64,000 nucleotides of DNA from Theropithecus gelada (lineage: Eukaryota > Chordata > Mammalia > Primates > Cercopithecidae), in NCBI RefSeq assembly GCF_003255815.1, contig NC_037668.1, positions 64,871,582-64,935,581 on the forward strand, given 5' to 3'. Under the pieces are notes generated by a model that had not been told where the DNA came from, ran no database searches, and was given only the letters and a program-made list of their open reading frames with translations. Positions 37,524 through 51,260 of the stretch are shown one piece after another. Position numbers and translations under genes: made by a program. Within the stretch, counting starts at the first letter, position 1, and each line of letters starts with the position of its first letter.

Positions 37524-37865
37524 CAGTAGTCCCCAACATTCTTGGCACTAGAGACCAGTTTCGTGGAAGACAATTTTTCCAAGGACCTGGACAGGGGCAT
37601 GGTTTTGCCATGAAACTGTTGTACCTCAGATCATCAGGCATTAGATTCTCATGATTTAATGAGCACATAACCTAGATCCCTCACATGCACAGTTCACAAT
37701 AGGGTTCACACTCCTATGAGAATCTAGTATTGCCACTGATCTGACAGGAGGCAGAACTCTGGCGGTAATCCTTGCTCACCCACTGCTCACCTCCTGCTGT
37801 GCAGCCCCAGTTCTTAATAGGCCACACACTGGTACTGGTCCATGGCCTGGGGTTGGGAACCCCTG
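37524..37865. mobile_element. MER1-type hAT-Charlie DNA transposon
   Basis: A 342-bp non-autonomous element with inverted ends CAGTAGTCCCCAAC and GGTTGGGAACCCCTG, and body blocks GATCATCAGGCATTAGATTC and CACACTCCTATGAGAATCTA. 8-bp duplication GTTTAATG (37516-37523) and GCTTAATG (37866-37873), one mismatch. It splits the 3' UTR of the old L1M, so it is younger than that L1. Confidence 0.93.
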
Positions 37866-38029
37866 GCTTAATGGGTATAGAGTTTATGTTTTGCAAGATG
37901 AAAAAATTAAGGAGATTGGTTGCACAACATTGTGAATATGTTTACCACTAATGAATTATACACGTAAAACTGATTAAGATGGTAAATTTTATGTTATGTG
38001 TCATTTACCATAATGTTTAAAAAACTCAA

Positions 38030-39010
38030 CAGTATAATAAACAAGCCAAGCAGAAAATAGATTTTTTAAAAAATGAGGAGACATTTCACCCAAGAGACCA
38101 TAAGGTAACAAATAAGCACATGAAACTTCAACATCACAAGCCATTGGGGAATGCAAATTAAACCACAAGGAAATATTATTACACATCTATTAGGACAGTT
38201 AAAATTTAAAAGAGTGACAATGCCAAATGCTGAAGATGCAGAGAAATCTGACTTGTCATACATTGCTGATGGGAATGTAAGATGGTATAGTACTCTGCAA
38301 AATGGTTTGGAAGATTCTTTAAAAACTAAACGTACATTTAAACCACACAATTCAGCATTCATACTACTGGGCATTTATCCCAGAGAAATGAAGCATATCC
38401 AAACAAAAACATGTACACTATTGTTCATAGTCAAAAATTAGAAATAACTGAAATGTTCTACAATCAGTGAATGGTCAAGTTGGTACATTCATACCTCGGA
38501 ATACCATGCAGCAATAAAAGGGAACTAAATATTAATACACACTACAACTTGGATGGATCTCAAGGACACTATCTGAATGAAAAAAGACGCTAATCTCAAA
38601 AGTCTCAGAATGGATTATTCCACTTATATGGTATTCTTGCAAAAACAAAATTATAAAAACAGAGAACGGATCAGTGGTTGCCAGAGGTTAGGAAGGGTCA
38701 TGGGCAGGGTTGAGGGGAGTAATTATAAAGGGGTAGCATGAAGGAGACCTTTGTAGTGATGGAATAGTTCTGTATCTTGATGGTGGTGGTGGTTATACAA
38801 AGCTATACAAGTGATAAAATAAACACATAAAACTGTATATATTAATACATCGATGGCTATATCCTGGTTTTGATATTGTACCATAGTTACATAAGATGCA
38901 ACCAATGGGAGAAACTGGGTGAAGGGTCCCCTAGACCTCTCTCTTTTATCTTTGCAACATCCTGCGAATCTATATTTCAATATTTTAAAAGGTTTTTAGA
39001 AAAATAAATA
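38030..39010 (+). mobile_element. Old L1ME/L1MD-like LINE 3' end
   Basis: Separate plus-strand L1 remnant: ORF2 end (GGGGAATGCAAATTAAACCA; GGGCATTTATCCCAGAGAAA; CAATCAGTGAATGG) and 3' UTR (GGATCAGTGGTTGCCAGAGG; TTTGCAACATCCTGCGAATC). A second copy of the ORF2 end after the 3' UTR at 38.0 kb shows it is a different insertion from the preceding element. Confidence 0.87.
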
Positions 39011-39479
39011 AGACTGATAGTGTATCTGAGACCTTTTCAGACTGCTGTATATATCGAGTGAATTGGCCTCTTTACAAGATACACCTGTGAATGTTTCCTT
39101 GTAATGGTAACCTGAAAATCTTGCCCATGCCCCCTCTTGGGCAAAATTCTGGGCATCTTTCTTCAGAGCTTATGCTGACATAGCTCATAAAGCAATAAAA
39201 AGAATAAACTGTTGTCATTTGTGCCCCTGTATCTATGCAAGCCTGAGTGCACATTGTGAGACCAAGGCAGAGAAAATAAATTGCCTCAATCTTGAAATTG
39301 ATGGGCAGTGTCAATTCAATATATGTGTTATCTATTGGCAACAAAGTAACTCATACCACTAATACAATTGTGGTCTGCTACTTATATCTCTCATTGAAGG
39401 AAATGCTAAATTTCTGCTGCAAGTTACTTAAAACAGATTTATGTCTTTTTCCCAGCCAAGTTCACAAGATCTCTGAATT
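39011..39479. other. Single-copy DNA, no gene seen
   Basis: Unrecognised sequence. The block around AAAGCAATAAAAAGAATAAA (39191-39210) contains an AATAAA but no supporting gene structure. Confidence 0.35.
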
Positions 39480-39645
39480 CTTACCTGAGGTTAAGAACGC
39501 TAGCACTGAGGACTGTTTTAGCTGCATCCGACAAGTTTTTGATGTCTTCTTGTTTTCATTTTTGTTCAGTTCAAAATATTTTCTTATTTCCATTGTGATT
39601 ACTCTTTGACCTGAGGGTTATTTAGTAGAGTATAGATTTGCATTT
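39480..39645 (-). mobile_element. Old L1 ORF2 fragment, reverse
   Basis: AGCTGCATCCGACAAGTTTT and CAAAATATTTTCTTATTTCC, followed by TTGACCTGAGGGTTATTTAG, read as the reverse complement of an old L1 ORF2 segment just downstream of the endonuclease. Short and diverged. Confidence 0.7.
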
Positions 39646-41744
<2,099 letters not shown>

Positions 41745-42474
41745 CAAACCACTTTTTAAATTGTGTGTTGGTGCTAGGGCTTTGGGATTTTCTCTTTAGC
41801 TTGCACTGGGACATTATAAGAAACAGCTATATGATACCTGCTACTACACTGAACATGGAGGTATAGCCTGGAAGTGGTGTACCACAACGTCTTACTGATG
41901 AAGACCAATGGGAGAAATGTTCAGATCTCAGCATCAGAATATGCTGAGATGATCCTAAACAATTGATATATTTAAAAATGGATGAGCCCTGTACATTTTT
42001 AACATTTGGTTTCCCCTTTTTGCTTTGGATGCTGGGAAACTCAGAGTTAAATTTGCAGCCCATCTCTAGCAACTGTACTAGACCACATGGTCTCTGTATT
42101 TCTGGGTATTTCATGGTATATAAGTCACTTTGTCCCAGGTGTCACAGGCATTATAGGAGCTCCAATATTCATTTCAGCCCCCATGATTAATCTAAGTGCG
42201 CCATGGGAAGTCCATTCCCCTTGTCCATAATTCGTTTGGGAGTGGAAAAGGGACCCATTCCTGGCCAATAAGAATTAGTGAAGGAAAGTCTGCTTGGGGC
42301 ATCTGGGAAGTTTCTTTTTCCTAAGAAAAGGTGGTCTTTTTCCTTCCTTTAGGTATCATGATGCTGGCATATGATCCCTGGAAATGCTGCTAGCCTGAGG
42401 ATACAGAAAAAAATGACAGAGCAGAAACAGAAGAAACCTGGGTTCCTGGGCCATCCCCCTGGAGTTGGTGTGCT
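41745..42474. other. Single-copy or very old repeat, no gene
   Basis: Nothing coding. The part at 42190-42470 (GGCCAATAAGAATTAGTGAA, GGAAAGTCTGCTTGGGGCAT) may belong to the same unclassified old repeat as 13786-14340. Confidence 0.35.
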
Positions 42475-42785
42475 TTAATGCACTAATGGGTTAATGGAGT
42501 AATGAGTTATCATAGGAGTTATTATGAATGGGTTGTCACAGAAGGGATCATGAGAATGGGTCTGTTATAAAAGCCTGATAAGCTCTTTTGTGAACCCCTT
42601 TGCTATGTGATGCCCTGGGTCACCTTGGGACTCTGCCCACTAGCAAGACCCTCACTCACCAGATGCCAGTGCCCAGTCTTGGGCTTTCCAGCTGCCAGAA
42701 CCACAAGCCAAAATAAACTTCTTTTGTTTATAAATTACCCAGTTTCAGATATTCAGTTATAGCAACAGAAAGCAGGGTAAAACAT
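42475..42785 (+). mobile_element. MaLR LTR fragment (MST/MLT1-like)
   Basis: The 3' part of a MaLR LTR: AATGGGTTAATGGAGTAATG, GAGTTATCATAGGAG, a terminal CTTCTTTTGTTTATAAATTA-type end (42719 on) and TTATAGCAACAGAAAGCAG, with AATAAA at about 42712-42717. Confidence 0.75.
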
Positions 42786-43129
42786 CCTGTTATGTAAGAC
42801 AACAAAAGATAATAAATGAGCTAATTGTTTAATACTTACAGCTAGAACCAGCCTGACTGACACATGCTGGCTTTATTATTTATCCACCTCTTTTTATCTT
42901 TGAACTTGGTCTCTCAAGCTAATGTTCTATCATTCTGAATTTTAAGTATTTTTGCAGGTCACTAAAAATCTTATGTTGAATGAGACTAAAAGGAAAAAGA
43001 TATATACACGAACAGGCAGACTGATTAATAGCAGAAGACCTGGGTGTTGCGTGGATGTGAATCAATGATTTGATCCAACTGCTGAAAGAGTTAGTATGGC
43101 CAACATCTACCCAAATGAAGCTGTCACTC

Positions 43130-43490
43130 ACTTCTTAGGTACCCACTATTTGCCAGGCCTGTTCTGGGCACTGAGGCCACATCCATGAACAAATTAGATA
43201 AATTATCTCCTTTAGAGATAGATAATAACATATAACAAGAAACAATATAATTTCAAATAATAAAAGGTGCAAAGAAGATGAGCAGGGTAAAGGGAGAGAG
43301 AAAGATGGAATAATAGAGCTATTTTAGATGGGGTAGTCAAGGAATTACCTTTTGAGGAAAAGATGTTTGAACTGAAACATGAAAGAAAAAACAGAAAACA
43401 CTATGAGATTCCCTAGAGAAAGAAAATTCCATGTGATAGGAACAGCAAGTGCAAAGGCCCTACAGTGGGAAGTAATCTGACACGTTAGAA
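43130..43490 (-). mobile_element. L2 LINE-like, reverse
   Basis: TTAGGTACCCACTATTTGCC, AGGCCTGTTCTGGGCACTGA and ATGAACAAATTAGATAAATT match a reversed L2 terminus. AACAGCAAGTGCAAAGGCCC follows as the upstream part of the same old repeat. Confidence 0.65.
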
Positions 43491-43787
43491 AGGCGTTTTT
43501 CAAATAATGGTCCAAAGCCCTCTGGTGGGTTGCAAAATTGATTTAACGGGTCAAGATCAGCATTGTTTAAGGATGTTAGGGGTTTTTTTTAAGTGTTTTC
43601 AATTGACAAAAAATGCATACATTTGTGGTGTACAATATGAGATTTTTGATGCATATAAATATGTGAAATTATTACATCAAGCAAGTTAACATATCGATCA
43701 CCTTATGTGCTTATTTTTTGTGATGAGGACATTCAAGATCTACTCCCTTAGCAATTTTCAAGTGTACAATACATTAACTATAGTAAC

Positions 43788-44143
43788 TGTATTAGTCCAT
43801 TTTCACACTGCTGATAAAGACATACCCGAGACTGGGAAGCAAAAGAGGTTGGATTTAATTAGACTTACAGTTCCATAAGGCTGTAAAGGCCTCAGAATCA
43901 TGGCGGGAGGCTAAAGGCACTTCTTACCTGGCCGTGGCAAGAGAAAATGAGGAAGATGCAAAAGCAAAACCCCTGATAAAACCATCGGATCTCGTGAGAC
44001 TTATTCACTACCATGAAAACAGTATGGGGGAACTGCCCCAGTGATTCAAATGATCTCCCACAGGGTCCCTCCCACAACACGTGGGAATTATGGGAATACA
44101 ATTCAAGATGAGATTTGGGTGGGGACACAGCCAAACTATATCA
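43788..44143 (-). mobile_element. THE1 solo LTR (MaLR), reverse
   Basis: Reversed THE1: starts TGTATTAGTCCATTTTCACA and ends GACACAGCCAAACTATATCA, with CCCGAGACTGGGAAGC, AATCATGGCGGGAGGC and CGTGAGACTTATTCACTACC between. 5-bp duplication GTAAC (43783-43787) and GTCAC (44144-44148), one mismatch. About 356 bp, the family length. Confidence 0.96.
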
Positions 44144-46199
44144 GTCACCATGCTGTACAGCAGATCTCCAGAACTTATTTTATTTTGTCCAATTGAAACT
44201 TTGCACTCTTTGACCAATATCTCTCCATCCTGCAACCCCAGCCCCCGGCAACCATGAGTGTACTCTCTGCTTCTATGAGATTGACATTTTTAGCTTTGAC
44301 ATATAAGTGAGATCATGCAGTATTTGTCTTTCTGTGCCTGGTTTGTTTAACTTAGCATATTTTCCAGGTTCAACCATGTGGTCACAAATGACAGAATTTC
44401 CTTCTTTTGTAAAACTGAATTGTGTTATGTGTGTGTATATGCACATGCATGCACAATGCACATGCCACATTTTTAATCCATTCATTCATTGACGGACATT
44501 TAGGTTATTTTTGTATCTTGACTATTGTGAATAACGCTGCAATGAACATGGAAATGCAGATATCTCTGACATACTCATTTCATTTCCTTTGGGTAGATAC
44601 CAGAAGTGGGATTGCTGTAGTTCTATTTTTTATTTTTTTAGGAACCTCCATACTATTTTCCATAATGGCTGTACTAATTTACATTCCCATCAACATTGTG
44701 CAAGGGTTCCCTTTTGTCTATACTCTCTCCAACACTTGTTATTATTGTCTTTTTTGTAATAGCCATTGTAACATGTGTGAGATGATATTTATTGTGATTT
44801 TGATTTGCATTTCCATGATGATTAGCAATGTTGATTTTTTCATATTCCTGTTGGCCATCTGCATGTCTTCCTTTGAGAAATATCTATTTGGGTCTTTTGC
44901 CCATTTTAAATTAGGGTTTTGTTTTGCTATTGAGTTGTATAATTTCCTTATATATTTTGTTATAATCTATATATCTGGATATATATAATCAGATGTATGG
45001 TTTGCATATATATTCTATCATTCCTTAGGTTGTATCTTCACTCTACTGATTGTTTCCTTTGCTGCACATAAGGATTTTAGTTTGATGCAATCCATTTGTC
45101 TATGTTTGCTTTTGTTGCCTGTGCTTTTAGGGTCAAATAAAAAAATAAAAAAATAAAAAACATTGCCCAGACTAATGTCATAAAGTTTTTTCTCCATGTT
45201 TTCTTCTAGTAGTTTTACCTTTTAGGTCTTATATTTAAGTCCTTAATCCATTTGAGTTGATTTTTGTTTATGATGTGAGATAAAAGTCCAATTTATTCTT
45301 CTGCATGTGGCTATCTAGTTTTCCCAACACCGTTTATTGAAGAAACTGTCCTTTTCCCATTGTGTGTTCCTGGCACTTTTGTTGAAGATCAACTGACTAA
45401 ATGAATGAATTTATTTCTGGGCTATTTACTCTATTCCATTGGTCCATATGTTCATTTTTATGCCAATACTATGCTGTTTGAATTACTATAACTTTGTAGC
45501 ATATTTGAAATTAGGTAGTGTGGTGCCTCCAGTTTTGTTATTTTTTCTCACTTGCTTTAGCTATTCAGTGTCTTTGTGGTTTTATATAAATTTCAGGATT
45601 TATTTTTTCTATTTCTGTGAAAAATGTCACTGGATTTTGATGGGGATTGCATTGAATCTGTAGATCACTTTGAATACTATGGACATTTTAACAATATTAG
45701 TTCTTCCAATCCATGAACATGGGATATCTTTTCATTTATTTGTACCTTCCTTAATTTCTTTCATCTATTTTTTACAGTTTTCAGTGTACAGATCTTTCAC
45801 TTCCTTGGTTAAACTTATTCCTAAGTATTGTATTTATTTTTGTAGCTATTATAAATGGAATTGTTTTTCTTGATTTCTTTTTCAGATAGTTGTCTGGTTC
45901 TTTTTATAACTTCTATATCTTTCTTAAATTTCTAATTTTGTTTATGTATTGTTTTCCTGATTTCATTTAGTTGTCTGTCTGTGTTCTCTTGTAGCTCACT
46001 GAGCTTCGTTAGGACAATTATTTTGAATTCTTTGTCAGGGAGCTCATAACTTTTCGTTTCTTTATGGTCTCTTATGATGGTGTCATATTTCTTGGATTAT
46101 TTGTAATCCTGGTGGCCATGTATTGGTTTCTGTGCATTTGAAAAGCAGGTACCTATGACAGTCTTTACAGACTGGGTTTGGTAGGGAACGCCCTTCACT

Positions 46200-47005
46200 A
46201 GTCTGCTGGTCCAGAGATTTTAGGTTAGCTGTCTGGTAGCGTCTGCAGGCAGGTTTGCTGCTAGAGCCCTTGAGAAGACTGGCCTGGTACCTGAGTCAGC
46301 AAGTGCATGGGCCAACAATCTGGATCCTCAGGAGCTGACCTGGAGCCTGGATCCAGAGGCCAGTCTGTCTCCAGGATCCACAAAGGAGGACCTGCAGACT
46401 GGATATTTGGGGGCTGACCTGACACCAGGATAGGCCTGCTGTGCAGGTCCACAGGGATAGGCTTTAAACCTGAGTCTGCAAGGCCCAGCAGGGTGCTGGA
46501 GCAGGCTTAGAGTGGGACTGGCCTAGAATCTGTGTCCATGGGGACTGGAACAGCTCTGGACCCTGAGTCCACAAGAGCAGGCCTGGACCCTGGATTCACT
46601 GGAACCTAGGGTTTTGGGGACCAACCTGGAGCCTGGATCTGGCCTGGAGCTAAAGTAGGCCTAGAGTCTGGATCCATGGACGCTAGCCTGGTACCTGGCC
46701 TGCAGGGCCTGGCCTTGAGGATGTGTCTTTAGGGCCTGTCCTGGAGTTCAGGACCACAGTAGCCAGCTTAGCATTTTGGCAGGCCTGCAGGCTGGATGCA
46801 CAGGGACCAGTCCAACACCATAGTCTAGTGGAGTAGGCTTGGACCCTGGGGCTCCTGGAGTATGGGGCTGCAGGGACTGGCCTAGCATTGGGTGTACCTG
46901 GAGCCTGTATCCATGGGACTGACCTGGTGCTTAGAGCCACAGCAGCCAGCCTAGAGCTGGTGTCCATGGGTACAGGCCTGGTTCTGGGGTCTATGGAGGG
47001 AAGGG
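46200..47005 (-). repeat. Degenerate GC-rich tandem repeat of the L1 5' UTR
   Basis: About 800 bp of imperfect repeats built on GGCCTGG(A/T)-CCTGG-(A/G)TCCA-GGGG words, each around 20-30 bp. Tandem repeats of this style are known in the 5' UTR of L1PB/L1MA elements. Minisatellite-like and free of recognisable coding. Confidence 0.8.
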
Positions 47006-47010
47006 TCCAC

Positions 47011-47829
47011 AGGTAAGAACAGCATTTTTTAAAAATGAAATAAAATAGAACAGGACAGATTAAAACACAAGGGTACATTGTGTCCAATATTTTGTGACAC
47101 TTTTGTTTTGGTTGCATATGGGGTAGTTAACTGCATAGAACATAAAATGAATTTCCTACTGTGAATTGTGGTTTAAAAAAAAAAAAGAAACCTACTGTAA
47201 GAGAAGAACAGAAAAAAGCTGGACTCTGGAATACAGTCAACTGTGGGGAGAATCATGGCATTGGGAGTTCTACAGGAGAAAAAAATCCAGACCAAAAGAA
47301 GTGGTCAGAGTGGCAGGAGGGAGAGAAAAGGCAGATGAGCATAAAATCACGGAAGCCAGAGAAGAAAGGGTTTGGCACAGCAGAGGCTCCCAAAACGGGT
47401 AACATGAGAGTGAGGGATGAATACGGAGGTCATGAATGAGCTGGATGAAAATGATCACCCGGAGTGATGGAGAACAAAGCTTAGGTGGAGAGCATTAAAA
47501 AGAGGATGGAAGGTGAAGAATCTGAGTCAGCAACCAAAGACACTCTTTTGAGAAGGTTTGGTCTTGTGAAGGAGCAAAATAAATGGCGTGGGTGCTGGAA
47601 GAAGAATGGTGCCATTTGGGAAGCAATAACTGACCATTCCCCACTTGGCTCACTCCCGATCAGGCCCCTTCGAAACCATTCTTCTTTCAGTTTCAGGACC
47701 CACATCCCATAATGACAGGAGAAATTGGAAAGAATCATCAAAACAACTATTTCTATAAACCATGTCATTTCCCTATAGGAAAGGTAGGTTTTACAATGGA
47801 ATAAGAAAAAAAGTAATGTAGGAAGAGTG
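47011..47829. other. Single-copy DNA, no gene seen
   Basis: Contains an A12 run (47174-47185) and two overlapping short frames near 47161-47439, both lysine-rich because of A-rich sequence. No recognisable repeat. Confidence 0.4.
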
Positions 47830-48040
47830 TGTCACTTTTGCTTTAGAGCCAGATAGAAGTCCAGGAGCATGACACACTGGCCAGATGACCTTGAGCAAGC
47901 CGCACGCCATATCTGAGACTTGTGCTTCTAGGTATTAATAGGACAATAACAGATACTTTGCGAGAAAAGATCACATAGAGAAAGGGCTCCTATATGTGTA
48001 TGTGACACATAGCTAAGTGTACAGTAACAATATAAATGCC
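47830..48040 (-). mobile_element. MIR SINE
   Basis: Reverse MIR: AGATGACCTTGAGCAAGCCG, ATTAATAGGACAATAACAGA and ACACATAGCTAAGTGTACAG blocks in order. Diverged. Confidence 0.65.
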
Positions 48041-48339
48041 CCTCACCCTGACAGTATCAGTGCCTTTGTTGGGGCTACGGATATAAGGGGCAAGTGCATG
48101 GCACACAAGACATCCCAGAGCCAAGAGGAGGAGTGAACAGGCAACAAAACCCACATTCCCATCCCCACAAAAGATGAAGTCTTCTTAACTAGATCAGGCG
48201 AGTCACTCAAGGTCAGGGCCTTCCCCTGGATATATATCCACCCTGACTGCAGGATCAAGCCCGGCTCCTCATCCCAGCATCCAAGCTCTCTCCAGTCTGG
48301 CCCACAGCGTTGCAAAATTGCATCATGACTAAGAGGAAC

Positions 48340-48530
48340 ATTGAGTCATCAGCCATATCTTCCCAGCTATGTCAAGTCTCTGGGCCCCAGAATCCCCATC
48401 TGCACAAGGTGGGGATACTCATCTCAGGGAAGGGGTGGAGTGAGGATCAAATCAGGTAGCTTGGATAAGACACTGGGCACAGTGCAGGTACATAGTACGT
48501 GCTGAATAAATACATTTGAGTGTTCTCCCT
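48340..48530 (-). mobile_element. MIR SINE
   Basis: Reverse MIR: CCCCAGAATCCCCATCTGCA, GGGGATACTCATCTCAGGGA, TGAGGATCAAATCAGGTAGC, then ACACTGGGCACAGTGCAGG and the GTACGTGCTGAATAAATAC end. Confidence 0.8.
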
Positions 48531-48599
48531 CTTCAGACATTCCTTCCATTCACCCTTGGCTTCCCCTAAATTAGCCTTCTCACCCTCGCCCAAGCCTGC

Positions 48600-48940
48600 C
48601 AGGGCTCTTGGAAATACTGTGCCTACGTCTCTACTTGGTCCTCTCTGGTGGGGTTGTCCCTCCTCCCAATTTCCTGCTCCTTTTTAGTCCTGATTCTAAC
48701 GTCACCTCCTCGGAAATCTGTTCCCTGACTCCCTAGGTGTTTTGTTGCTCTCAAAACACTTTGCTTATACCTCCATTATAAGGCATTTTGACATTGTATT
48801 ATAAGTAATTCTTTATACATACACTGCCTCACTCCTCGGCTAGATCATTTGAGGGCAAGAACTGTATCTTATTTATCTCTGTACCCTCAATGCCTTGCAC
48901 AAAAGAAGTGTTCAGAAGATACACGGTGAATGCATCAATG
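48600..48940 (+). mobile_element. L2 LINE 3' region
   Basis: Plus-strand L2: AACGTCACCTCCTCGGAAAT, CTGTTCCCTGACTCCCTAGG, CTAGATCATTTGAGGGCAAG and TGTACCCTCAATGCCTTGCA, with a decayed terminus. It abuts the preceding reverse MIR. Confidence 0.8.
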
Positions 48941-50711
48941 CAAAAGTACATGAATATGGATGGACAGACGAACAGATGGATGGGCAGTGGGCAATCTTCC
49001 TGTCCACTTAGCCCAGACTTCAACCCAGCTCCTCCCTGAGTATCTCAGGCTGGCACAAAACCCAGGCAATCACTCAAGTGAACAGTGACATAGCACAGCT
49101 CACCTGGACTGGAAAGAAATTGTGGACTCCGAAACCTGGGGTATAGAATTTTGAGGATAACTTGGGGCCAGAGAAAACCACTTAGGAAGAGCCAGGCTCC
49201 TCACAAACCTGCCAGGAGCCTCAATGGGAGAAAATTATTTAATTATCAGAATGTCACCAAACAAATTGTACGCCTCATTTTTGGGTACTTAATGCTTATG
49301 GTAATTAACATTACGAAGATTTTTCTTCTCTCTTCTGTTTATATTTGGTTTAGCCATTCACAATAGAGCTAAAATTATTTAAACTAATTTTAGGAGCTCT
49401 TTCTACATTGCCCCTGTGTTTCTTCCCCAGCACTGCTACCCAAATGCAATCTTTAACTTCAGAGACAGCCAAATGCAGGACAAATTGGAATCAATGCTGC
49501 CTTTGTCTTCGCTAATAAGTGGCTGCCACGCAGAGGAGTGTGGAACTGCTAATTGGCTGATCTCAACAGGGAAGAGACAATGGTGGCGAGAATGCTGGGG
49601 GATTAATTATAGGGCCGCCTTCTGTGAGGCCTGGCTTCCGCTGCTCCTGGCTTGCGATACAACAAGGGTGGCCCTCTCCACCCGTCTTTAGAAACAACTA
49701 ACTTTCCAGCTGGAATTCTCCTGCACTGGGGATTCAGACCACACACCCGGCACACACAAAGGTCAAGGGAGAGGAAGGTGGGAGTGGGGGTGGGGAGACT
49801 TCAAACTCACAAAGGAAAGCACCAGAGTGTGTGTGCTGGGAGGGTGGAAATGAGGGAGCACTCACTGGGATGTGAAGCTCTGTGCACCTGCTCATTTGGG
49901 AGGCACAACCATCCCCCAACACATGACGAAACTGAGGCCTCAAACAGTGAGGAAACTGAAGCATCAAGCATGCCCAAGTTATGTCAGGTTAGCTCCTAAA
50001 AGGAGGCAACAGTTCCCTCTTAGAAACAGCCAAGCTACGAGTAAAGACTCCTCTGAGCCTGGATTTGAACTCAACTTTGTCTGATTCCAGAGCCCATATT
50101 CTTTGCACTCTCAAAAGCTCTCCTTCACCATTAGTCTTCGGCCTCTGAAACCTGATTTCCTTGTGTTTGGGGTAAAGGAGTTACCTCTGAAATGTCCTTA
50201 TTAAAATGCAAATATATCTGCAGAGTGGAGGAGCAAAGGCATCCCTTAGCCCAGATTTGCTGTTTAAATGAGGCACCTGACACCAGGGAAAACAGATTCT
50301 TCAAGGAATGAGAAACGTCAGTTTTGAGAAGGGGGAGGGGAATTGCCAAGAGACAGCAGGGCCACAGGGAACTCAGTGGTTGTCTTGGGAATGGGATGGG
50401 GAAGCCCAAAGGGGTGGCATTTGGAAGGAAAATACCAAAGGGATTGCATCAAAGGCAAACTGGGCTGAGTCCAATAGTCCCAAATCAAATTTGGTGTTCT
50501 CTTCTCAAAAGCCACAGTCCCTCCAGATTCCACATATCTGTTGCTCCACCTGGAAGCCTAGGACAGCTCCTCCATTCCCTCCTCTCTGTACCCCAGAATC
50601 AACCATTTGACTCTACCTTCAAAGCATGTCCTCTCCTTCCCATCCTTCTAGTCCCCATTGGCTTATGCTTGGCATTTTCCCCATGTCAAGGTAAAATTGC
50701 ACCAGACATCT
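48941..50711. other. Single-copy DNA, possible regulatory stretch
   Basis: No repeat recognised over about 1.8 kb. 49225-49620 combines AT-rich homeodomain-type words (GGATTAATTATAGG, TGCTAATTGGCTGA) with mixed-complexity sequence, the look of conserved non-coding DNA, but conservation cannot be judged here. Open frames are short and overlap on both strands. Confidence 0.4.
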
Positions 50712-50990
50712 TTTTTTTTTAATGGCAAGACAGATTTTATTTGAGCTCCTGCACTGGGGGAGAGACACTTCATGCAGGATTGAACTCATTTCCAAACACA
50801 GTAGGGGCAACTGGGGATTTATAGCTAAAGGGGAGGGTGAGGGAGTGAATGAATAGGAAATTACTAAGAGGAACTTGGTTCAGAGCAAGGACCGGGGAGG
50901 GATTCTTGCTAACATGCCTTGGTGGGATTCTTGCTAAAACTAGGTTCTACAGGCTAAGGGTGAAGCCTAATTGAGAAAAAGGCTTAAAGG
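50712..50990 (-). mobile_element. LTR-like element (probable ERV1), reverse
   Basis: On the minus strand: TATAAATCCCCAGTTGCC, a 5' TATA-like box, followed some 80 bases later by AATAAAATCTGTCTTGCCAT ending in an A-run (T10-11 at 50710-50720 on the plus strand). This spacing of TATA and polyadenylation signal is typical of an LTR. The direct repeat GGGATTCTTGCTAA occurs twice (50899 and 50925). Family not recognised. Confidence 0.5.
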
Positions 50991-51260
50991 AGCCTGACTA
51001 AAGTTTGGTCAAGGAGGGAGTCCCAGTCAGCCATCTCTGGGCCCTCTGCCTCCAGGCTCACTCCTCTGGTCCAGGCTCATACACAGTCAGAATCTGCCCA
51101 AAACTCAGTGCTGATGTTATTGCTTTCCCACTTGACACACTGCACTGGCCCTTGCATTGTCCTCAGGATAATGTACACACTCCTAGGAGGATGGGCCACA
51201 AAGGCCATTCAATCATAGCTGGAGAATCCTGGGAAAACCTGATTCAGAAGAAGGAAAACT

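Larger units (their letters stand above)
43572..47010 (-). mobile_element. L1PB/L1MA-like LINE, reverse, internally deleted
   Basis: Read on the minus strand: a tandem-repeat GC-rich 5' UTR (47010 down to about 46150), a short 5' region, then (after a deletion junction near 45.9 kb) the ORF2 C-terminal half and a 3' UTR ending in an A8 tail (T8 at 43573-43580). Plus-strand marks include TTTCCCAACACCGTTTATTG, GAACATGGAAATGCAGATAT and TTGCCCATTTTAAATTAGGG. Hydrophobic plus-strand frames here (44422-44988, 45439-45873) are antisense noise. A THE1 LTR interrupts the 3' UTR. Confidence 0.9.

Noticed and set aside
39191..39210. AATAAA-containing stretch as a gene terminator
   Set aside because: No upstream coding or exon evidence. 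AATAAA is frequent in AT-rich DNA and repeats.
44422..44988. 188-codon hydrophobic frame
   Set aside because: It is antisense to L1 ORF2 sequence, which routinely yields hydrophobic frames on the opposite strand.
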